A stretch of DNA of 49,530 nt from contig JADGDU010000031.1 of assembly GCA_016744705.1 (NCBI GenBank), forward strand, positions 783-50,312, in the 5' to 3' direction. Source of the stretch: Candidatus Krumholzibacteriia bacterium (lineage in GTDB: Bacteria > Krumholzibacteriota > Krumholzibacteriia > LZORAL124-64-63). Shown here piece after piece: positions 1 to 7,994 of the stretch (within the stretch, counting starts at the first letter, position 1; each line of letters begins with the position of its first letter). The position numbers and the translations under genes were made by a program. The notes under the pieces were generated by a model. That model made no database searches. It was not told the origin of the DNA and saw only the letters and a program-made list of their open reading frames with translations.

Positions 1-359
1 CTCATTCTCGGGTTTTGAAGAAGTCCGAAGAAATCAAATCTTCCCAATACCAAAAATATTTTGATGATCCCGAACGCACGGGATTGTTTCGGACTTTCTG
101 GCTGGAAGACAGGCTTCCTGGAAAATCCCTTGTTTATGGCATTACTCAGGGTGCTCATGCTGTGGCTGTGGTTGATGCTGCGGTGGTATTGGGCCAGCCA
201 TTGTCTTATGAATTAGGTGGCGTCAAAATCATCATTCTTCGGGATGAAGATGGCGGCGTGCGCGCTGTGCAGGAAGAGGGAGGTCAGGACATTCTGGTGC
301 GTGAGGCGTACTGGTTTGCCTGGAGTTCCTTTTTTCCCAATACGGAAGTTCTGGATTAA
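1..359 (+). CDS. DUF3179 domain protein, C-terminal part
   Basis: The reading frame is already open at the left edge (first full codon at position 3), so this is the 3' end of a gene that starts outside the window. A TTG at 15 lies inside the frame and is not needed as a start. The visible part has the layout of the C-terminus of DUF3179 proteins: a Y-x-K-Y-F segment, a P-G-K-x-L-V-Y-G-I strand, an alternating beta stretch, and the closing Y-W-F-A-W-x-x-F-x-P-x-T-E motif, which is very characteristic of the family. The biochemical role of DUF3179 is unknown. It converges on the aquaporin gene, with one hairpin between them. Confidence 0.75.
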   Translation, partial: HSRVLKKSEEIKSSQYQKYFDDPERTGLFRTFWLEDRLPGKSLVYGITQGAHAVAVVDAAVVLGQPLSYELGGVKIIILRDEDGGVRAVQEEGGQDILVREAYWFAWSSFFPNTEVLD

Positions 360-401
360 AAAATGGCCACCGGGAACCCACATTTGGTGTTCCCGGTGGC
401 C
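358..401 (-). terminator. Rho-independent terminator of the aquaporin gene
   Basis: A perfect 13-bp stem (365-377 with 389-401) closes an 11-nt loop. On the minus strand it is followed by A and six T, the form expected for intrinsic termination of the aquaporin transcript. On the plus strand there is no T-run, so it would serve the upstream DUF3179 gene poorly. Confidence 0.85.
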
Positions 402-416
402 TGAATCAATCAATTT

Positions 417-1106
417 CTATTCTTCACTGCCCAGCCATTTGTAAACCAGTCCTGCCAGAATGGCGCCCACAATGGGAGCTACCCAGAACAACCACAATTG
501 GCCCAGGGCCCAGTCTCCCACAAAAAGAGCGGGACCGGTGCTACGCGCCGGATTGACCGAGGTATTGGTGACGGGAATGCTGATCAGGTGAATCAGGGTT
601 AGTCCCAGACCGATGGCGACGGGAGCCAATCCTTTAGGAGCCCGGGAATCGGTGGCGCCCAGAATGATGATCAGGAACATGAAAGTCATGACGATTTCCA
701 TGACCAAAGCCGCAACCATGGAGTATCCATTGGGGGAGTGTTCGGCAAAACCATTGCTGGCAAACCCGGCACTCACATCAAATCCGGCCTGGCCGCTGGC
801 AATCACAAACAGCACACCTGCACCGGCTATGCCGCCCAGTACCTGAGCCACGATGTAAGGCAAAAGCTCCGACTTATCAAACCGGCCACCGGCCCACAGT
901 CCCAAAGAGACCGCTGGGTTGAGATGACACCCGCTGATGTGACCGATGGCAAAAGCCATGGTCAGCACCGTCAAGCCAAAGGCAAGAGAAACCCCAAGCC
1001 AGCCAATGCCAACTTGGGGAAACCCTGCAGCCAGGACGGCGCTACCGCAACCGCCGAGTACAAGCCAGAATGTACCAATAAATTCAGCGCCAAGTTTCTT
1101 AGGCAT
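417..1106 (-). CDS. aqpZ: Aquaporin Z-type water channel
   Basis: A 230-residue MIP-family channel of normal length with six membrane segments in the inner membrane. Two Asn-Pro-Ala boxes are visible, at residues 63-65 and 185-187. The selectivity-filter positions match water-selective AqpZ: F43, H173, T182 and R188. It is therefore better called a water channel than a glycerol facilitator. The ATG at 1106 is chosen because AGGAGGG sits 5 nt upstream. A longer reading from 1133 would add nine residues with no ribosome site. It is transcribed towards DUF3179 and ends at the hairpin at 358-401. Confidence 0.93.
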   Translation of the reverse strand: MPKKLGAEFIGTFWLVLGGCGSAVLAAGFPQVGIGWLGVSLAFGLTVLTMAFAIGHISGCHLNPAVSLGLWAGGRFDKSELLPYIVAQVLGGIAGAGVLFVIASGQAGFDVSAGFASNGFAEHSPNGYSMVAALVMEIVMTFMFLIIILGATDSRAPKGLAPVAIGLGLTLIHLISIPVTNTSVNPARSTGPALFVGDWALGQLWLFWVAPIVGAILAGLVYKWLGSEE

Positions 1107-1176
1107 ATTAACCCTCCTGAAAATGTTTATCATTTAATGATTTCCATTTTCAGAATTTCACAACTAGGCCAAATTT

Positions 1177-1198
1177 GCACTGATTATTTGATCAGTGC
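1177..1198 (-). other. Hairpin at the slyD stop codon
   Basis: A perfect 8-bp inverted repeat (1177-1184 with 1191-1198, 6-nt loop) includes the slyD stop codon. On the minus strand it is followed only by AAATTT rather than a T-run, so it is at best a weak terminator or an mRNA 3' stabiliser. Confidence 0.35.
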
Positions 1199-1683
1199 TC
1201 GCAGCTTTCGCCATCGCCCATGTGGGGATGACCGTGTTCCAGCTCTTCAGGTGTAGCCTCGCGAACTTCCATGATTTCCACTTCAAAGTTCAGCACTTTA
1301 CCAGCCAGAGGGTGGTTGCCATCCACGAGAATGCCTTCTTCGGTGACTTCTTTGATGGTGATGACCTGCACTTGACCTTCTGGTCCCTGGGCCTGGAACT
1401 GCATTCCGGGTTTGATGTCTTCGATTTCACCGAAGGCTTCTTTGGGGACAGTCTGGATGGCTTCTGGAATCACGGGGCCGTAGCCTTCTTCGGGTTGGAC
1501 GGCGACGGTGATAGTTCCGCCAGTTTCCAGACCATCCAGGGCTTTTTCCAGGCCGGGCACGATGTTATTGCCACCATGAAGGTAGGGCATAGGCTCGCCA
1601 CCAACGTTGGAGTCGATAGTCTGGCCTTCATCATCTTTCAGCGTATAGTTCATGAACACAATGCAATTGTCAGCAATCTTCAT
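1192..1683 (-). CDS. slyD: SlyD-type FKBP peptidyl-prolyl isomerase and chaperone
   Basis: A 163-residue FKBP-type prolyl isomerase. The FKBP half-domains flank an insert-in-flap chaperone domain (about residues 70-125), the arrangement that defines SlyD. The active-site loop L-H-G-G-N-N-I-V-P-G-L-E is intact. The C-terminal tail is short but rich in His, Cys and acidic residues (H-G-H-P-H then C-E-H), like the nickel-binding tail of SlyD, only shorter than the E. coli one. It acts in the cytosol on proline-limited folding and possibly on metal delivery. AAGGGG 9 nt upstream supports the ATG at 1683. The intergenic region upstream is shared with the divergent tetR operon. Confidence 0.93.
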   Translation of the reverse strand: MKIADNCIVFMNYTLKDDEGQTIDSNVGGEPMPYLHGGNNIVPGLEKALDGLETGGTITVAVQPEEGYGPVIPEAIQTVPKEAFGEIEDIKPGMQFQAQGPEGQVQVITIKEVTEEGILVDGNHPLAGKVLNFEVEIMEVREATPEELEHGHPHMGDGESCEH

Positions 1684-1798
1684 TTTATTCAGCCCCTTGA
1701 GACATGTGTGAGTGGAATTTTCGTGGTCCCAATTTGTGCATTAGAGGTGCCAGATGCTAGAAAAATCCCTATCTGGTATTTTTTCTCCTGATGATTTC

Positions 1799-1826
1799 TT
1801 GACTATTTGGTTCGTTCCTTTAGGTT
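1799..1826 (+). promoter_or_regulatory. Candidate sigma70 promoter of the efflux operon
   Basis: TTGACT (1799-1804) and TAGGTT (1821-1826) are separated by 16 nt. The -35 box is good and the -10 box is mediocre. The position, just before and overlapping the operator palindrome, fits an autoregulated tetR promoter. Confidence 0.4.
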
Positions 1827-1844
1827 AGTTGGTTATAACTAACC
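1823..1844. promoter_or_regulatory. Palindromic operator upstream of tetR
   Basis: An exact 8-bp inverted repeat, GGTTAGTT and AACTAACC, is separated by 6 nt. It lies between the candidate -10 box and the ribosome site of the TetR-family gene. Autoregulation through such a palindrome is common in TetR-controlled RND operons, so this is the likely binding site of the adjacent regulator. Binding itself is inferred. Confidence 0.65.
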
Positions 1845-1858
1845 AAGGGGTGCCTATT

Positions 1859-2434
1859 GTGAAGCCAAACCGAAAAGAAGTTATCCTCCAGCAGGCCATG
1901 GAGTTGATCATTGAAAATGGCCTCGGTGGGTTAACCATGAGTAATGTGGCCCGCCGCATGGAATTTTCTGAGCCAGCCATGTATCGCCATTTCGAGAACA
2001 AGCAAGATCTGGTCATCAGTTTGATCCAGAAGGTCTCTCTGAGTTTGGAGGATCTCTTTCTTCAATTTGACCAGGATGCTCCTCCCAATGTGTTTTTTCC
2101 CCAATATTTTGATGCTCTCCTGCAATATTTTGAAAAAGTTCGGGGTGTCACGTTGTTGTTTCTCTCGGAATCATCTTTCAACAGTTCTCAAGCCATTCGG
2201 GATGAATTGCAAATCATGTTTCAAGGGCAAAACCAACGCATTGTCGGCTATTTGGATAAAGCAAAAGACCGGGGTGAAATTATGCCGGATGTTGATACCG
2301 TGGCCTCCGCTCTGGTTTTTCTGGGCACTGTTCAGGCTATCACCACCCGATTTTTGTTGAGCTCATATAACATTGGAACGTTGGATTCGAGCCGACCGGC
2401 CTTGGATCTCTTTTTGAGAGGAGTGGTCGGATGA
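1859..2434 (+). CDS. TetR-family transcriptional regulator of the RND efflux operon
   Basis: A 191-residue one-component repressor. The N-terminal helix-turn-helix (about residues 8-53) has the typical order: an I-L-x-x-A-M-E-L-I-I-x-N-G-L helix, T-M-S-N-V-A-R-R-M, then E-P-A-M-Y-R-H-F-x-N-K-x-D-L recognition. The rest is a helical ligand-binding domain with no family-specific motif I can name. The GTG at 1859 is preferred because AAGGGG lies 8 nt upstream. An in-frame TTG at 1829 falls inside the operator palindrome. Its stop overlaps the next start as ATGA, so the regulator and pump are translationally coupled. It probably represses its own operon and is released by a pump substrate. Confidence 0.88.
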   Translation: MKPNRKEVILQQAMELIIENGLGGLTMSNVARRMEFSEPAMYRHFENKQDLVISLIQKVSLSLEDLFLQFDQDAPPNVFFPQYFDALLQYFEKVRGVTLLFLSESSFNSSQAIRDELQIMFQGQNQRIVGYLDKAKDRGEIMPDVDTVASALVFLGTVQAITTRFLLSSYNIGTLDSSRPALDLFLRGVVG

Positions 2435-3762
2435 TCCGATCTCTATTCATTTTTGTTTTTATAATGCTGGCTGCTGCCCAGGGCGCCTGGGCCCAGATGG
2501 CGGGGCCCCAAGTGTTGACTCTGGAAGATGCTTTGGACATGGCCATGACTGGAAGTCCACTCATCCAATCTCTCAAGGCGGGCACCCAGGCACAGGAAAG
2601 CCAGGCCCTGGCTGAAAATAATCGGTGGATGGGGGAGTTGATGCTCAATGGCGGTGTGGCCATGGTGGGCGATGATACGCTGATCCGTCCCATCAATTCG
2701 GACTTGATGGCCGGCGGAGTGTCCACTTTACCGTTTGATGATCATTACGCCTTCTGGTCCTTTGCTTACCGCATGCCCATTTACACAGGAGGCTCTGTCA
2801 GTGGAAACCGGGATGCAGCCCGGCTGACAGCCGCAGCCAGTCGTGGCCAAATGAATCATGAAGTTCTGAGCATTCGCCACCGTGTCCTGAAAACCTATGT
2901 TGATCTGCTCTCCATCGACGCCAGCATTGAAGCCTGGCAGGATGAATTGAAGGCATTGAATTCTTTGGTCAGTCATATTGAGTTGGGGCAGGAGGCAGGA
3001 CAGTACTCCCGTGTAGATTTGTTGAAGGCTCAAGTTCAGCAAAAAAAGGTAGTGGCCATGAGCCATTCCCTGCAGCTGCAACGGACCAGCGGGTTCGCCA
3101 CCTTGATGGCTCTTCTGGGTGAAAAAAACGGCCATGAAAACCGGTATGACCTGGTGCCCATGGATCTTTCTTTGGCCCCGGCCCCATTGTTGGTGACAGA
3201 GGCCCTGGTGGATTCGGCCATGACCCGGCGCACGGATTTGAACGCTTTGCGCCAGCTGGCAGCGGCCCAGCGTTTTAGTGCCCGCGCCGTCAGTGGTAGC
3301 CGATTGCCGCAGGTGAGTGTTGGTGGCAATTTCAGCGGGTCCCACGGTGGAAACATCGATTTTGACGATACATATTGGTCTGTCAATGCCACCGTTAGCC
3401 TACCCTTGTTGGATATGGGGCGACGTAAAAACCTGTCGCAAAAAGCCGATCTGTATGCCCAGAACGCAGCCTTCAAAGTATTGGATCTGGAGGGGCATAT
3501 TCGCGCCGAAGTGATCGCCGCCCAATCGGCTTTCACCAATTCCCAAAACAACATTGAAATCCAACTTTCCACTCTCGAGCTGGCTCAGGAAATTAGCCGT
3601 TTGGAAAATCTTCGTTACGAATCAGGGCGGGGCGATATCGACAATCTGTTGAAATCTCTCGCCACCCAGAGAGTGGCCGAAGCAGCCCTGGTACAAGCTC
3701 GCCACAATCTGATGATTGCCTGGAACAACTTGCAGTTGACCATTGAAGGAGAGTGCCGATGA
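2431..3762 (+). CDS. TolC-like outer membrane efflux channel
   Basis: A 443-residue outer membrane factor. A signal peptide (about residues 1-21, ending A-W-A-Q) precedes L-T-L-E-D-A-L-D-M-A, the usual entry to the first OEP repeat. Long amphipathic helices with coiled-coil character follow, and a second L-x-x-A-x-A-Q-R-F repeat lies near the middle. The length is normal for the TolC/OprM family. It would form the trimeric periplasm-spanning exit duct for the pump encoded by the next two genes. The start overlaps the tetR stop and the stop overlaps the adaptor start, so the four genes form one tight operon. Confidence 0.9.
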   Translation: MIRSLFIFVFIMLAAAQGAWAQMAGPQVLTLEDALDMAMTGSPLIQSLKAGTQAQESQALAENNRWMGELMLNGGVAMVGDDTLIRPINSDLMAGGVSTLPFDDHYAFWSFAYRMPIYTGGSVSGNRDAARLTAAASRGQMNHEVLSIRHRVLKTYVDLLSIDASIEAWQDELKALNSLVSHIELGQEAGQYSRVDLLKAQVQQKKVVAMSHSLQLQRTSGFATLMALLGEKNGHENRYDLVPMDLSLAPAPLLVTEALVDSAMTRRTDLNALRQLAAAQRFSARAVSGSRLPQVSVGGNFSGSHGGNIDFDDTYWSVNATVSLPLLDMGRRKNLSQKADLYAQNAAFKVLDLEGHIRAEVIAAQSAFTNSQNNIEIQLSTLELAQEISRLENLRYESGRGDIDNLLKSLATQRVAEAALVQARHNLMIAWNNLQLTIEGECR

Positions 3763-4883
3763 GACGCCGCATTATTTTTGGTGTGATGATTATTTTGGTT
3801 CTGATCTCGGCGGCTCGTCTGGTGCGCATGCGCAAAGCCCAACTCATGGGGCAGGGTGTCCGCAGTGTGGCCACGGTTCCTGTCGCTACCGGTCAGGTGA
3901 GCCTGGGAGATTATTCTGCAGAACAAGTGTGCTATGGCGTGATCACTTCCGATCGCCAAGCCGTGGTCCGCTCTCGGGTCGGTGGAGAGGTGAGTCATAT
4001 TCTAGCGTATGAAGGGGACCAGGTTTCTCAGGGTGACCCTCTGTTGGAGTTGGATGGCACCTCTGCCGAACCCATGGCCAACAGGGCGGTTATCAGCACC
4101 GCTGTCAGCAATCTGCAACGTTCGGTGGAAGGCATCCGCCGGACACGGGCTAACCTCAAAGCCACTTGGGAAAATGATCTCATGCTGAGGGAGAACGACG
4201 CCATCAGCCAACAGCAAGTGGAGATATCAGAAAACAGGTATGAAGAAGTAGGGGTGCAGTGGGCGGCCTTGCGCAGCGAGCTGGCTGCTCAGAAGGCCCA
4301 GTTGGCCCTGTTCACTGTGTTGGCGCCTTTTGATGGCGTGGTGGGAGAGGTGTCGGTCCAGCAGGGTGATGTGGCGGCCCCTATGCAGCCTCTTTTTCAA
4401 ATCGAAGATTCTTCACCTTGTAAAGTTGTGGCCACTGTCTCTTCCAGGGATTTGCCCCGTATGGAGCTGGGGGCTGCCGTCACATTGGTCTCAGACGGAC
4501 AATTCCAGCAAGCTCAAATCAGCCGGATTCATCCCTCTCTTGGCCGCACTGGCACGGGTTCGGTGGAGGTCTTTGTGGATCAACCGCCCTTTGGCTTATC
4601 TCTTGGTTCGTCAGTGGAGGTGAGGTTGGCCGTGGATGTTTTACCCAGGGTCTTGATGGTTCCCGCAAACGCAGTTCTAGAAAGTGTAAACATTTCCCGG
4701 GTCCATGTGATCGAGGGCGATACGGTGCGGGTAGTGCCGGTAAAAGTTCTGGCCACCTCAGCTGAGATCATGGCCGTTGAAGGCGAGCTTTCTCCCAAGG
4801 AACAATTGGTGGTGGGCAGTGATTCTCTGTTAATGCGCCTGGCCAACGGTGTGCACGTTTCTCCTCGGGGAGATGTTCGATGA
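3759..4883 (+). CDS. RND efflux periplasmic adaptor (HlyD/AcrA family)
   Basis: A 374-residue membrane fusion protein. It has an N-terminal uncleaved membrane anchor (about residues 5-22) and a biotinyl-lipoyl domain split in two halves. The first half contains G-G-E-V-S-H-I-L-A-Y-E-G-D-x-V and the second P-F-D-G-V-V-G-E-V. They flank a short alpha-helical hairpin with E-N-D-A-I-S-Q-Q-Q-V. Beta-barrel and membrane-proximal domains follow. It bridges the inner membrane pump to the TolC-like channel. The ATG at 3759 is chosen over a GTG at 3753 because GGAGAG lies 5 nt upstream and the ATG overlaps the preceding stop. There is no lipobox, so it is anchored by its helix. Confidence 0.9.
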   Translation: MRRRIIFGVMIILVLISAARLVRMRKAQLMGQGVRSVATVPVATGQVSLGDYSAEQVCYGVITSDRQAVVRSRVGGEVSHILAYEGDQVSQGDPLLELDGTSAEPMANRAVISTAVSNLQRSVEGIRRTRANLKATWENDLMLRENDAISQQQVEISENRYEEVGVQWAALRSELAAQKAQLALFTVLAPFDGVVGEVSVQQGDVAAPMQPLFQIEDSSPCKVVATVSSRDLPRMELGAAVTLVSDGQFQQAQISRIHPSLGRTGTGSVEVFVDQPPFGLSLGSSVEVRLAVDVLPRVLMVPANAVLESVNISRVHVIEGDTVRVVPVKVLATSAEIMAVEGELSPKEQLVVGSDSLLMRLANGVHVSPRGDVR

Positions 4884-7800
4884 ACAGCCATAGTTTTATG
4901 GATAAAATCTTTAAAAATCCTCATCTGGTGACGGTGTTTTCGTTGCTGATTGTGATCATGGGTGTCTATGGCAGCGTGGTCATCAAGACTGATCTTTTCC
5001 CTCCGTCCCAACGGCCCACGGTGGCCGTTATGGTGGCTCAGCCTGGGGCTTCCGCCGGAGATATTGCCTCCTATGTGGTCAGGCCTCTGGAGCGCTCCTG
5101 CCAATCTTCCAGTGGTGTGCGCAAAGTATCGTCCGTCAGCAAGGACGAGGTGGGTATCGTCACTGTAGAGTTTGAATACGGCAAGGGTTTGCAGGAAGCT
5201 GTCACTGATGTGATGGTGGCCCTGGATAAGGTGAAATCGGTTTTGCCTCCCGATGTGATGGAGCCTCAGGTTTTCAAGATTGGTGATTTTTCCATGCCGG
5301 TCATGACTTTGGCGGTGAGCCCGGACCCAGAGTCCTCTCTGGATCTGGCGGTGATACGCCAGCTGGCGGACAACGATTTGAAAGATGCTTTGCTGAATGT
5401 GGCGGAAGTGTCTGATGTGGAAATATTTGGAGGCCAGGTACGGGAAATTTCGATCCAGGTGGATCCTTCTCGTTTGGCGGCCATGAACATTCCCTTACCC
5501 ACTTTGATGAATGCCATTCGGTCCGGCAATCGGGACGTGCCTGACGGATTTCTCCTAAACAAAGATTCGCAGATAGTCATCAAGACTCGGGGGGAATTGC
5601 AGCGGTCCCAGCAGCTGGGTGATATACCCATTCCTTACGGGGGGCAAGTGGTGCATTTGCGGGATGTGGCCACCATCAGCAATGCGCTCAGCGATCCCAC
5701 TTCGGCCTTCCATTTCAATGGCCAGCAGGCTGTGGCCATCAACATTCTGCGGCATGAAGATGCCAACACCGTCAATACCATCAAGGCCATCAAAAGTAGC
5801 CTGGAAGAAGTTGGTAATGATTTTCCTCAGCTGGATATTGTCATTGCCGACTCGCAGGAACGCATTATCAGCCAGTCCATTGATAACCTCTTGAATTCGC
5901 TGTTCAGTACCATTGCCATCACCGTGCTGGTGATTTTTCTACTCATTGGCGATCTGCGCTCGGCTCTGGTCTCGGGTATTTCCATACCTTTCACTTACTT
6001 CCTGACTTTCACGGTGATGCTGCTGACGGGAATGCAATTCGACATCGTGACCATGACGGCTATCATCCTGGCTTTGGGGCTTTTGGTGGACAATGCCATT
6101 GTCGTCCTGGAAAACATTGAACGGAACTACAAGCGCGATGGAGGCGACTTGCGGGTGGTGGCGCGTGAATCCACCAAGGATATCATGCAGGCTGTTTTTT
6201 CCGGTACCTTTTCCACCATCATCGTTTTGGTTCCCATCATGTTGTTGGGTGGGTATGTGCAGAAGGTCATGTTCCCTCTGGCCATGATTCTGACCATAGC
6301 ATTGCTTTCTTCCTTTGTGGTCTCGGTGACAATCATCCCTCTGGCGGCTCCTTTCATTATCCGCAATTCCCAAAAAAATGAACGCCCGGCTTTGCAGTTT
6401 TTAAACCGGATGGCTGGGTATTTTCAGACAGCGTTTGTGGATCGGGCCCGGGCTTTTTTCGAGAGAGCCTTTGAATTTGTAAATGCCCACAAGGTCATCT
6501 TTCTGGTGGGGCTTTTGATTCTACTGCCTGTTTCCATGAGACTGATGACCATTGTTGGGCGGGACCTGATGCCGCCCATGGACACCGGAATCATCAAGGT
6601 TCGCGTGGAGACGGAATCCGATTTTACCGTAGGACGGACTGAAGGATTGATGTCCGCTATCGAGGCCATTGTTGCCCAACAAGATGGAGTGCTGGAGCAA
6701 CTGTCCTACATCGGAGGGGAAGCGGGATTAGTGTCCTTCGGCAAGGGGCGCACCAGCCAGCAGATCGATATGACCATCAACTGTATTGACCGTTTTCAAA
6801 GGGATGAAACGGTGTGGGAAGTTGAAGATATTCTGCGCCAGGAAATCCAGAAACTGGTGGGTGTGAAATATGTGGATGTGACGGAATTTGGCGCCACTCC
6901 CCTGTCCAGTATAGCGGCCACGGTGGATATTCAATTGGCTGGGAATGATTTTACTGTTTTGAATCAGGTGGGTCAGGAAATGGTGGACCACTTGGCCCAA
7001 CGGCCTGGTTTTACCTCGGTGAGCCGATCCTGGGCCAAAGACCGCCCTGAATATCATCTCATTTTTGATCGCCACGAATGTGCCCGCCATGGGCTCACGC
7101 CGGTGGATGTCTCCTACCAGATCGCCATCGCTTCCCAGGGTGTGCCGATCAGTGTGATGCGTTCTTTTAATCAGGACGGTGTAAAGATCCGTTTCAGGTT
7201 GGATCAATCATCCCGGGAGTCCATGCAACGTCTTTTATCCATTCCCATTCAAACGGCCCAGGGTTTACAAATTCCTTTGGGCAGTTTGGCCCAGGCCGAG
7301 AAAGTCTTTGTGCCTTCGGTGATCACTCGCAGTGGCTTGTCATATACTACGAATGTTTATGGCTTGCGGGCTAAGGCGCCCGTGTCATTCCTGTATGATC
7401 AGCGCAACATTGCGGTTGGAAAGGTGAGCTTGCCCGCTGGGGTAAAGGTTTCGTCTCAGGGAGAAATGAAAGAAATGAATTCTGCCTTTGGCAGATTGGG
7501 GAAGGCCTTGGTGCTATCCATCCTTTTCCTGTATTTCACCTTTGTGATCATTTTCCGATCGTACCTTGAACCTGTGGTCATCATGCTGTCCATTCCCTTT
7601 GCGGCCATTGGTGGCGTATGGGGACTCCTGATCATGGACAAGCACGGGTGTATGCCGGCCTTCATGGGGTTCATTCTGTTGACGGGTGTGATCGTGAACA
7701 ACGCCATTCTGCTCATCGACTTTATCAAGGTTTATCGCAAGGAAGGTCATACTTTGCATGAAGCCGTGAAGATGGCTATCAGGGTGCGAACCAGGCCCAT

Positions 7801-7993
7801 TCTCATGACGGCCATCACCACCATCGTGGGCATGATTCCCATTGCTTCAGAGCAGGCCATCGGCCTGGAGAGGTTATCGCCCTTGGCCGTGGTGGCCATT
7901 GGGGGACTTATTGTGGGGACGTTCCTAACATTGATTTACATTCCGGTTCTGTACATTCTGAAAGAGCGTATGATCGGAAATGGGGATGCGTGA
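4880..7993 (+). CDS. RND-superfamily efflux pump (AcrB/HAE family)
   Basis: A 1037-residue inner membrane proton-driven pump with the classic duplicated layout: TM1, a periplasmic porter loop, TM2-7, a second loop and TM8-12. In TM4 the AcrB proton-relay pair Asp-Asp is Asp404-Asn405 (G-L-L-V-D-N-A-I-V). In TM10 the AcrB lysine is replaced by Asn940 (V-N-N-A-I-L-L-I-D-F). Both are seen in less characterised branches of the family, so substrate and coupling may differ from AcrB. The start overlaps the adaptor stop as ATGA. It is the last gene of the operon and converges on the MFS gene with a 1-nt gap and no visible terminator. Confidence 0.92.
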   Translation: MNSHSFMDKIFKNPHLVTVFSLLIVIMGVYGSVVIKTDLFPPSQRPTVAVMVAQPGASAGDIASYVVRPLERSCQSSSGVRKVSSVSKDEVGIVTVEFEYGKGLQEAVTDVMVALDKVKSVLPPDVMEPQVFKIGDFSMPVMTLAVSPDPESSLDLAVIRQLADNDLKDALLNVAEVSDVEIFGGQVREISIQVDPSRLAAMNIPLPTLMNAIRSGNRDVPDGFLLNKDSQIVIKTRGELQRSQQLGDIPIPYGGQVVHLRDVATISNALSDPTSAFHFNGQQAVAINILRHEDANTVNTIKAIKSSLEEVGNDFPQLDIVIADSQERIISQSIDNLLNSLFSTIAITVLVIFLLIGDLRSALVSGISIPFTYFLTFTVMLLTGMQFDIVTMTAIILALGLLVDNAIVVLENIERNYKRDGGDLRVVARESTKDIMQAVFSGTFSTIIVLVPIMLLGGYVQKVMFPLAMILTIALLSSFVVSVTIIPLAAPFIIRNSQKNERPALQFLNRMAGYFQTAFVDRARAFFERAFEFVNAHKVIFLVGLLILLPVSMRLMTIVGRDLMPPMDTGIIKVRVETESDFTVGRTEGLMSAIEAIVAQQDGVLEQLSYIGGEAGLVSFGKGRTSQQIDMTINCIDRFQRDETVWEVEDILRQEIQKLVGVKYVDVTEFGATPLSSIAATVDIQLAGNDFTVLNQVGQEMVDHLAQRPGFTSVSRSWAKDRPEYHLIFDRHECARHGLTPVDVSYQIAIASQGVPISVMRSFNQDGVKIRFRLDQSSRESMQRLLSIPIQTAQGLQIPLGSLAQAEKVFVPSVITRSGLSYTTNVYGLRAKAPVSFLYDQRNIAVGKVSLPAGVKVSSQGEMKEMNSAFGRLGKALVLSILFLYFTFVIIFRSYLEPVVIMLSIPFAAIGGVWGLLIMDKHGCMPAFMGFILLTGVIVNNAILLIDFIKVYRKEGHTLHEAVKMAIRVRTRPILMTAITTIVGMIPIASEQAIGLERLSPLAVVAIGGLIVGTFLTLIYIPVLYILKERMIGNGDA

Positions 7994-7994
7994 T

